Assembly (NCBI RefSeq): GCF_002174305.1
Contig: NZ_MIJB01000033.1
Location: 1-36,493 of the forward strand
Direction of reading: 5' to 3'
DNA from: Aeromicrobium sp. PE09-221
GTDB taxonomy: Bacteria > Actinomycetota > Actinomycetes > Propionibacteriales > Nocardioidaceae
Length of the DNA stretch: 36,493 bases
Shown: piece after piece, positions 23,299-28,952 of the stretch
Layout: the number at the start of each line of letters is the position of its first letter
Numbering within the stretch: position 1 is the first letter of the stretch
Notes under the pieces: model-generated
The model's input: the letters and a program-made list of their open reading frames with translations, nothing else
The model's database searches: none
What the model was told of the DNA's origin: nothing
Program-made: the position numbers and the translations under genes

Positions 23299-24494
23299 TC
23301 ACCCGGCTGACCAAGGTCCAGCTCCTGGTCTTCGCGATCGTGACGCTCATCGGCGGCACTATCGTCGGGGGCACGTATGCGCAGTTGGACCGGCTCTTCT
23401 TCGAGCGCACCTACGACGTGCGCGTCGAGCTGACCGCCTCGGGGGGCATCTTCGAGGGTGCCGAGGTCACCTACCGCGGCATCAAGATCGGCCGGGTCGA
23501 CGCGGTCGACTTCACCGATGAGGGTGTCGACGCCGTGCTCGCCATCGAGAACGACGCACCGCCGATCCCCCAGGACACCGAGGCGGTGGTCGCCAACAAG
23601 TCGGCCATCGGCGAGCAGTACGTCGACCTGCGGCCGCGTCAGCGTGACGAGCCCTTCCTGAAGGCGGGCGATGTCATCGGGCGGGACCGCACCGAGGTGC
23701 CCATCGACACCACGACCCTGTTGCTGAACACCAATGCGCTGGTCTCGTCGATCGACACCGGCAATCTGGAGACGGTCGTGTCGGAGCTGGGTCAGGCGTT
23801 CGAGGGCACGGGACGTGATCTCGAGACGATCCTCGACGCTTCGACCTCGTTCATCGGGGAGGCGCACGACAATATCGACGTGACCCGACGGCTGATCCGC
23901 GAGTCCGGCACCGTCCTGCAGGCCCAGGTCGACAAGCGTGGCGAGCTGGCGACCTTCTCACGCAATCTGGCGCTCTTCTCGGACACGCTGCGCTCCTCGG
24001 ATCCGGATCTCCGGGCCGTCATCGATACGGGTGCGCCCACCGCGAGGACCCTCGACGAGGTGGTCGACGAGAACTCCGAGGACCTCACTTCGCTCTTGGA
24101 CAATCTGGCGGTGGCCGGCAAGCCGCTGCTGGAGAACAAGGTCGGCCTGCAGTCGATCCTGGTGCTGTACCCCTATCTCCTGCAGGGCTCGTTCTCCGTG
24201 GTGACTCCCAGCGACGAGGAAGGGGAGTACGACGCGCACTTCGGTCTCGTGCTCACCCCGACACCCCACACGTGCAGTTACTACGAGGACGGCCCGGCCT
24301 CGGGCTATCGTGAACGTCGCGATCCGGCCGATGTCGAGCGGCGCGAGTTCGATACCTCGATCGACTGCACGCTGCCGGACAATGACATCGCGCGTCAGGC
24401 GTCGAAGTCCGAGTTCACGCCGCGCACGGCCGTGCCGGAGTCGCAGGAACGGGAGGACTGGGGATGGATGCTGCTGGACGTGGCGGCCCGATGA
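23295..24494 (+). CDS. mceF: Mce protein F (MCE/MlaD domain)
   Basis: 399 residues from the ATG in an ATGA overlap with mceE. Membrane helix 8-28. The MCE domain (about 39-115) has SGGIFEGAEVTYRGIKIGRVDAV and ANKSAIGEQYVDLRP. It continues with a helical region and the typical C-terminal part HTCSYYEDGPASGYRERRDP, FDTSIDCTLPD. The last of the six MCE subunits. Its end overlaps the first accessory gene by 4 bp (ATGA). Confidence 0.95.
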   Translation: MITRLTKVQLLVFAIVTLIGGTIVGGTYAQLDRLFFERTYDVRVELTASGGIFEGAEVTYRGIKIGRVDAVDFTDEGVDAVLAIENDAPPIPQDTEAVVANKSAIGEQYVDLRPRQRDEPFLKAGDVIGRDRTEVPIDTTTLLLNTNALVSSIDTGNLETVVSELGQAFEGTGRDLETILDASTSFIGEAHDNIDVTRRLIRESGTVLQAQVDKRGELATFSRNLALFSDTLRSSDPDLRAVIDTGAPTARTLDEVVDENSEDLTSLLDNLAVAGKPLLENKVGLQSILVLYPYLLQGSFSVVTPSDEEGEYDAHFGLVLTPTPHTCSYYEDGPASGYRERRDPADVERREFDTSIDCTLPDNDIARQASKSEFTPRTAVPESQEREDWGWMLLDVAAR

Positions 24495-25036
24495 GCGAGG
24501 GGGTGTCGCGCGGCCGCTGGAGCTGGTGGGCGACGATCGTCGGTGTCGTGCTGGCGCTGGTCGGCACCCTGCTCATCGCCTTCGGCGATCGCCTGGCCGG
24601 TGCGAGCGAGCCGTCCGGTACCGCGAGTGCGGTATCGGTCAGCCAGGACTTCGCGGTGGCCTACAACACCTATGATGTCGCCGATCCGGATGACTACAAG
24701 GGCCGTCTGGAGGGCTTGCTGACCGATGAGTACCGTGAGCAGGCCTTCGAGGTGATCGATGCGATCTTCGAGGCCTTGGCCGAGAAGGAGCAGACGAGCG
24801 GTGATGCGGATGTCTTGGCGGTGGGCGTTCCGGTGATCGACGATGACTCCGCCGAGACGCTGGTCGCGGTCGATGCCACGATCAGCAATACCGATGTCGA
24901 GGATGCGGGCGTGGAGCGTCACTTCCGTTGGAAGCTGTCCCTGGTGCGAGATGGCGGCGGCTGGAAGGTCGACGGCTTCGAGAGCGTCGCCTCGGTCGAG
25001 GCCGAGGCCCTCCCGCAGGGCGGTGAGTCCCCGTGA
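24491..25036 (+). CDS. Mce-associated membrane protein (first)
   Basis: 181 residues. A short cytoplasmic N-terminus, one membrane helix at about 10-31, then an extracytoplasmic domain. Positions 45-180 show the Mam pattern: VSVSQDFAVAYNTYD, LTDEYREQAFEVIDAIFE, AVDATISNTDV and KLSLVRDGGGWKVDGFESV, an NTF2-like alpha/beta fold. In mycobacteria such proteins stabilise the Mce complex. Coupled to mceF by ATGA overlap, so part of the same operon. Confidence 0.85.
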   Translation: MSEGVSRGRWSWWATIVGVVLALVGTLLIAFGDRLAGASEPSGTASAVSVSQDFAVAYNTYDVADPDDYKGRLEGLLTDEYREQAFEVIDAIFEALAEKEQTSGDADVLAVGVPVIDDDSAETLVAVDATISNTDVEDAGVERHFRWKLSLVRDGGGWKVDGFESVASVEAEALPQGGESP

Positions 25037-25143
25037 GCGAGCCCTGCCCGGCTTGGACCGGGATCTGCTGGGTATTCGTCGACCCAGCAGGGGTCCGGTT
25101 CACGAATGGGGAGCACATCTCGGTCCAGGGGAGGGTGTCATGA
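25033..25143 (+). CDS. Possible 36-codon ORF linking the two Mce-associated genes
   Basis: A GTG at 25033 overlaps the stop of the previous gene (GTGA). The frame stays open for 36 codons and stops at 25141-25143, overlapping the ATG of the next gene (ATGA). Both junctions copy the overlap style used at most boundaries in this operon. The peptide would have two Trp and two Cys near its start (MSEPCPAWTGICW) and no membrane helix. The same DNA can form a hairpin, so it may instead be an RNA element. No family recognised. Confidence 0.35.
   Translation: MSEPCPAWTGICWVFVDPAGVRFTNGEHISVQGRVS
25055..25096 (+). other. Hairpin between the two Mce-associated genes
   Basis: CTGCTGGGT (25065-25073) pairs with ACCCAGCAG (25082-25090) around an 8-nt loop. 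Outer GGACC (25055-25059) pairs with GGTCC (25092-25096). No T-run follows, so it is not a standard terminator. It could stabilise or process the long mce mRNA. Confidence 0.5.
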
Positions 25144-25898
25144 GTGAGCCACGCAAGCCTCAGCGTCGTCGTATCGCGGGGGAGCGCTCGGCCGCCGACC
25201 GCTCGGCGTCCACGCCGCCGTCTCCGCGTGCCACCCCGCGCCCGGTCGCGCGTCCCGTTCGTCGACCCCTGGCCGAGGAGCCGGCATCGACGCCGCCACC
25301 TCCCACGTCGGCCTCCGGTCGTCAGCGCACGCAGGCGGCCGCGGAGGACACCGGTTCGGAGCGGTCGACGGGGGCGCGTCGTCCGCGATTGCCGGTCGGC
25401 TCGCTGCCCTGGCGGATGATCATCGCCGTGATCGTCCTGGCGCTGGGGCTGGGACTGGCGGGCTGGGGTGCGTGGAGTCTGCGCGGGGGCGGAGAAGCAG
25501 CCCTCGACGCGGCTCAGCGGCAGGCGTCGCGGGCCGCGGGGGAGGCGGCCGAGACGATCTTCACCTTCTCCCATGATGATCTCGACGACCATGAGGAGAG
25601 CTCCAAGGCGCTGATGACGGAGGACTTCGCCGAGGAGTTCGACAAGGTCGCCCCCTCGTTGCGCGATATCGCTCCTCAGCGCGAGTTCGAAGTGCAGGCG
25701 CAGGTCCAGGATGCCGGCGCGGTGCCGTGCGGTGACGACTGCTCGACCGAGTCGGTCCAGGTCCTCGTGTTCGTCGATCAGGTGCGGTTGATCGCCGGAC
25801 AGGAGGACGAGGCTCCGACGGTCCTCGGCAACCGGGTCACGATGACGATGGTCAAGGAGCGCGGCACCTGGCTCGTCGACGAGATCCAAGCCCTCTGA
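25140..25898 (+). CDS. Mce-associated membrane protein (second), long basic N-terminus
   Basis: 252 residues from the ATG after GGGGAGGGTGTC. Residues 1-85 are cytoplasmic, rich in Pro, Arg, Ala and Ser. A membrane helix spans 91-113, followed by a Mam-type extracytoplasmic domain: ASRAAGEAAETIFTFSHDDL, MTEDFAEEFDKVAPSL, then VQVLVFVDQVRL and VTMTMVKERGTWLVDEIQAL. Two Cys in VPCGDDCS could form a disulfide. Its domain is a distant relative of the preceding gene product. Last gene of the mce operon. Confidence 0.83.
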   Translation: MSEPRKPQRRRIAGERSAADRSASTPPSPRATPRPVARPVRRPLAEEPASTPPPPTSASGRQRTQAAAEDTGSERSTGARRPRLPVGSLPWRMIIAVIVLALGLGLAGWGAWSLRGGGEAALDAAQRQASRAAGEAAETIFTFSHDDLDDHEESSKALMTEDFAEEFDKVAPSLRDIAPQREFEVQAQVQDAGAVPCGDDCSTESVQVLVFVDQVRLIAGQEDEAPTVLGNRVTMTMVKERGTWLVDEIQAL

Positions 25899-25928
25899 TC
25901 GTCACCCCTCGACAGCCTCCCTTGACCG

Positions 25929-26007
25929 CGAGTGGTGCAAATTCGCCCCCTATCCCTGCGAAAAGAGGGCGAACATGCACCACTCGTGGGCGCGACTGCA
26001 CCACTCG
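25929..26007. repeat. Three-copy inverted-repeat element C
   Basis: CGAGTGGTGCAAATTCGCCC (25929-25948) is matched by its reverse complement at 25967-25986 (18 of 20, spacer 18 nt). A further reverse-oriented copy follows at 25988-26007 (16 of 20 against the second). The block CGAGTGGTGCA is exact in all three. It lies between the end of the mce operon and the SDR gene. Confidence 0.85.
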
Positions 26008-26073
26008 GAGGGGCACTCGCACCGCCAGCCGGTGTCCATCTCGCGCGATTCCGGGCGGACGGCCGAAATCGCA

Positions 26074-26100
26074 TGTTACCGTCGAGTTCACTTCTGTCGG
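26074..26100 (+). promoter_or_regulatory. Motif shared with the mce upstream region
   Basis: TGTTACCGTCGAGTTCACTT followed by CTGTC, 20 bp before the SDR start, resembles the stretch at 14561-14586 upstream of the mce ATPase (TGTTACTCGGGAGTCACTTT followed by TCTGTG). With one-base gaps they share TGTTAC, TCG, GAGT, CACTT and CTGT. This suggests a common regulator. Confidence 0.45.
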
Positions 26101-26119
26101 TGAGTCGAGAGGGTCGTTC

Positions 26120-26974
26120 ATGCGGGACCATCGTGAGCTGCTGCGCGGACGTCGTGTCCTGATCACCGGCGCCGCGCGGGGGATCGGTGCCGCGCTGGCC
26201 GAACGTCTCGCCGCCCGGGGCGCCAGGGTAGGCCTCATCGGACTCGAGCCGGAGCTGCTCGCCGGTGTGGCGGCGAAGGCCGACGCAGTCTGGCGCGAGT
26301 GCGATGTCGCACAACGCGAGCAGGTCGACCAGGCGGTGAGCGATGTGGTGGAGGAGCTCGGTGGACTCGACATCGTGGTCGCCAATGCCGGGATCGCGGG
26401 ACAGCTGCCGATCCTCGGCGGCGACCCGCGGGTGATGGAGCAGACGGTCGCGGTCAACCTGCTCGGTTCGTATTACACGATGCGGGCGGCGGGTCCGCAC
26501 ATCGCTCACCCGGGCGGCTACGCGCTGGTGGTCTCCTCGGCGGCGGCGGTGGTGCAGCTGCCGCTGCTGGGCGCCTACTCGGCGTCCAAGTCCGGCGTCG
26601 AGGCGCTGGGCAACACGCTGCGCAGCGAGCTGCGTCCGACCGGGGCCAAGGCGGGCGTGGCCTATTTCGCCGAGCTCGCCACCGATATGACGGAGCGGGG
26701 TTTCTCGACCGAGGCTGCCGCTGTGCTCGGGGCGGAGGGCTCCTTCTCGGGGGTGTCGCCGCTGGCCCCGGCCATCGACCGGATCGAGCGGGGGATCGCC
26801 CGTCGATCGCGGGTCATCGTCGCGCCCTGGTGGGTCGGGGGCATCCTGCCGATCCGCATGCTGGCGCAGCCGGTGGTCGACCGTTTCGCGCAGCGCGGGC
26901 TCGATGAGGCGCTGCGCATCGCTCGCGACGAGCGCGTGGATCTCACCACACCGCAGCCCGGTCAGGGCTCGTGA
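26120..26974 (+). CDS. Short-chain dehydrogenase/reductase (SDR)
   Basis: 284 residues from the ATG at 26120; earlier in-frame sequence lies in the repeat and motif region. Classical SDR: TGAARGIG (16-23), NAG at 89-91, catalytic Ser140, and Tyr153/Lys157 in YSASK. The C-terminal part includes PLAPAIDRIERGIARRSRVIVAPWW and a hydrophobic segment (ILPIRMLAQPVV), as in SDRs acting on lipids or sterols. Cofactor preference cannot be read surely: the R20 and EP after strand 2 allow either NAD or NADP. Coupled to the following gene by GTGA. Confidence 0.88.
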   Translation: MRDHRELLRGRRVLITGAARGIGAALAERLAARGARVGLIGLEPELLAGVAAKADAVWRECDVAQREQVDQAVSDVVEELGGLDIVVANAGIAGQLPILGGDPRVMEQTVAVNLLGSYYTMRAAGPHIAHPGGYALVVSSAAAVVQLPLLGAYSASKSGVEALGNTLRSELRPTGAKAGVAYFAELATDMTERGFSTEAAAVLGAEGSFSGVSPLAPAIDRIERGIARRSRVIVAPWWVGGILPIRMLAQPVVDRFAQRGLDEALRIARDERVDLTTPQPGQGS

Positions 26975-27504
26975 CCCCGCGGGTCGCGCCGGGCGGATGG
27001 CGCGAGCTAGGCCCGGTCAACTGGCTGATCTGCTGCGCCATGGCACGGGCCGCGGGTGTCCCCGAAGCCCGTGTCTTCACGACGCTGGGCCGTGCCCGTG
27101 GGACCTTTCGCGGGTGGCTGCACTACTCGGCGACGCTCATGCCCTTCGGCCGCTTGACGCGCTATGAGACCGAGCTGGCGATCCTGCGGGTCGCGCACGT
27201 GCGGGGATGCGAGTACGAGCGTGATCACCACCTGCGGCTGGGCGCGCGGGCGGGTGTGACCGCTGAGCTGGCGGAGCGGGTCTTCACTGCCCCCGACTCG
27301 CAGGCGTGGCCGCCACGTCACCGGGCTCTGCTGGCCGCCGTGGACCGGCTCGTCGAGCAGGGGGATCTCGACGACGACCAGTGGTCCGAGCTCGCCGCGC
27401 ACTTCAGCGGACGCGAGCTGATCGAGATCGTATTGCTGGTGGGCCACTACAACGCCCTCGCGACCGCACTCACCACCCTGCGCGTCGAGCGTGACCTCAC
27501 CTGA
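26971..27504 (+). CDS. Carboxymuconolactone decarboxylase/AhpD-like family protein
   Basis: 177 residues. The family core is RYETELAILRVAHVRGCEYERDHHLRLGARAGV (about 64-97), followed by the helical repeat RHRALLAAVDRLVEQGDLDDDQW and ELIEIVLLVGHYNALA. AhpD-type enzymes carry CxxC with a following His. Here only Cys80 remains; the second Cys position is Glu83, while His86 and His87 are kept. A thiol-disulfide role is therefore unlikely and it is probably one of the non-redox members. Overlaps the SDR stop, so they form one unit. Confidence 0.8.
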   Translation: MTPRVAPGGWRELGPVNWLICCAMARAAGVPEARVFTTLGRARGTFRGWLHYSATLMPFGRLTRYETELAILRVAHVRGCEYERDHHLRLGARAGVTAELAERVFTAPDSQAWPPRHRALLAAVDRLVEQGDLDDDQWSELAAHFSGRELIEIVLLVGHYNALATALTTLRVERDLT

Positions 27505-27509
27505 ACGTA

Positions 27510-27595
27510 GGGCGGTGACCTACGCACCCCTGACCGCATCGGGCGGTGGGCTACGCACCTCTCGCACCGCTTGAGAGGTGTGTAGCCCACCGCCC
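27510..27595. repeat. Three-copy inverted-repeat element D (left of the DUF559 gene)
   Basis: Three copies of a 22-23 nt unit beginning GGGCGGTGGGCTACGCACC: 27510-27531 (forward, diverged), 27541-27563 (forward) and 27573-27595 (reverse). The last two pair over 23 positions with one mismatch. Both spacers are exactly 9 nt. It lies between the carboxymuconolactone-decarboxylase-like gene and the DUF559 gene. The unit is a close relative of element E. Confidence 0.88.
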
Positions 27596-27698
27596 GAGCG
27601 GAGGTAGGGGTTTTCCACTGCGCAAGGACTGGTCTCGCTCGTCCACAGATGCGGGTGTGGGGTAGCGCCAACGCCCCTGGTCGGGTTGGGCTCGGGTC

Positions 27699-28637
27699 AT
27701 GCCCACGACGCCGCACATCCCAGCCGCTCTCCGTGAGGGACCCTTCACCCGCGCGCGGGCCCTCGACGAGGGTCTCACCCCGCGCATGCTCAACGGTGCC
27801 TCGTATCGTCGCCTGTTCCCGCGGGTCTGGGTGCATAGAGACCATGAGATGTCGGCGGCGGACTGGATCGCGGCCGCCCGCCTGGCTGCCCCGGCCCACG
27901 CGCACCTCACCGATGTCAGCCGTTTGCAGCTTCTCGGAGTGGATGCCGGGCCGCTCCTGCCGGTGCACGTGGTGGTCCAGGGCGATCTCCACCTGGATAT
28001 CGACGGGATCCTCGTGCACCGCACCGATCGACTGCCTCCGCTCGACGACCTCGGAGTCACCCCGGCGAGCGCGTATCTGCACTGGTGCGCGCGAGTGACG
28101 GTGATCGAGGCGATCGGGGTGGGCGACGAGCTCTTGCGGCGCGGAGCGATGACACTCGTGGAACTCGTCGAGCTGGCTCATCGGGATCGCTGGCGAGCCG
28201 GCGCGTGCGAGGCCGCGTGGATCTCGGCCTTCCTCCGCGAGAACGTGCGCTCCCCACAGGAGTCATCGGCGCGGGCGTATCTGCTGTTCGGCGGCTTGCC
28301 CGAGCCGGAGGTCAACGGGCTCATCGTGCAGGACGGTCGGGTCCTCACCGAGGCGGATCTGTTGTACCGGGAGTATGCGACGGTGGCCGAGTACGACGGT
28401 GGTCACCACCAGAGCGATCGGCGGCAGTATCTCGATGATCTCGCCAGGAACCAGGACTACCGCGATCTGGGACTCGAGTGCGTCATCGCCACCAAGGAGA
28501 CCTCGCCGCAGCGCTTCGTGGCCCAGGTCTACGACAGGATCGCGCGCCACGGTTATACCGGACCGCCACCCTGCTTCGGGCCGCGATGGCAGTCGCTGTT
28601 CTGGCCGATCGCCCGGGCTCGTCGGGGCGGAGGGTGA
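27699..28637 (+). CDS. AbiEi-like N-terminal domain with DUF559 endonuclease-like C-terminal domain
   Basis: 312 residues. The N-terminal part (about 10-60), GPFTRARALDEGLTPRMLNG then YRRLFPRVWVHRD, has the winged-helix pattern of AbiEi-type antitoxin domains. The C-terminal part looks like a Vsr/PD-(D/E)XK nuclease core: SPQESSARAYLLFGGLPEPEVN with Glu188, Asp220 in LTEADLLY, VAEYDGGHH with Glu231, Asp233 and His236/His237, then DDLARNQDYRDLGLECVIAT. Such DUF559 proteins occur in many copies in actinobacterial genomes, with no proven role. Three-copy repeat elements D and E bracket the gene. Nuclease activity is inference only. Confidence 0.75.
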   Translation: MPTTPHIPAALREGPFTRARALDEGLTPRMLNGASYRRLFPRVWVHRDHEMSAADWIAAARLAAPAHAHLTDVSRLQLLGVDAGPLLPVHVVVQGDLHLDIDGILVHRTDRLPPLDDLGVTPASAYLHWCARVTVIEAIGVGDELLRRGAMTLVELVELAHRDRWRAGACEAAWISAFLRENVRSPQESSARAYLLFGGLPEPEVNGLIVQDGRVLTEADLLYREYATVAEYDGGHHQSDRRQYLDDLARNQDYRDLGLECVIATKETSPQRFVAQVYDRIARHGYTGPPPCFGPRWQSLFWPIARARRGGG

Positions 28638-28657
28638 GGCACTTCTCCGAGCAGGCG

Positions 28658-28739
28658 GCGGTGGGTCACGCACCTCTCGCGCCGGTTGAGAGGTGCGTGA
28701 CCCACCGCTCCGCGGGGCGAGAGGTGCGTGACCCACCGC
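28658..28739. repeat. Three-copy inverted-repeat element E (right of the DUF559 gene)
   Basis: A 21-nt unit beginning GCGGTGGGTCACGCACC at 28658-28678 is followed, after 9 nt, by its perfect reverse complement (28688-28708). After 10 nt comes a second identical reverse copy (28719-28739). The unit differs from element D by only a couple of bases in its centre. In the 315-bp gap to rpoB this element is followed by the rpoB promoter and leader. Confidence 0.92.
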
Positions 28740-28806
28740 CCCCGGCCGAATCAAGGGCAAAAGTGTCCGATAGTGGCCGAAGTCTCGTCGTTTGTCAAGA
28801 TGCCCC

Positions 28807-28836
28807 TTGTCATGGGCGTGGCGCATGGGTTAGACT
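28807..28836 (+). promoter_or_regulatory. Promoter of rpoB-rpoC
   Basis: TTGTCA (28807-28812) and TAGACT (28831-28836) are separated by 18 bp, close to housekeeping consensus. TTGTCA also occurs at 28792 and 28854. A transcript would begin near 28843, giving a leader of about 110 nt. Confidence 0.65.
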
Positions 28837-28855
28837 GAATCTTCGCGCGCCCTTT

Positions 28856-28888
28856 GTCATGCCCTCTGCTCGATCTCGTCGGCATGAC
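28856..28888 (+). other. Hairpin in the rpoB leader
   Basis: GTCATGCC (28856-28863) pairs perfectly with GGCATGAC (28881-28888) around a 17-nt loop, early in the predicted 5' leader. It could be a regulatory structure of the rpoBC mRNA; no family recognised. Confidence 0.4.
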
Positions 28889-28952
28889 CCTGTGCGACAA
28901 CACTATCGAACTGAATGAGTCATCCGCCTGCGAGTCTTCGGAAGGACTTCTC

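Noticed and set aside
27510..28739. Possible short CRISPR arrays at elements D and E
   Set aside because: Only three copies each, one of them inverted, spacers of 9-10 nt, and no cas genes.
27510..28739. An insertion sequence formed by elements D and E as terminal repeats
   Set aside because: The two elements are similar but not an exact inverted terminal pair, no target duplication is visible, and the enclosed gene is not a transposase. A mobile cassette stays only a hypothesis.
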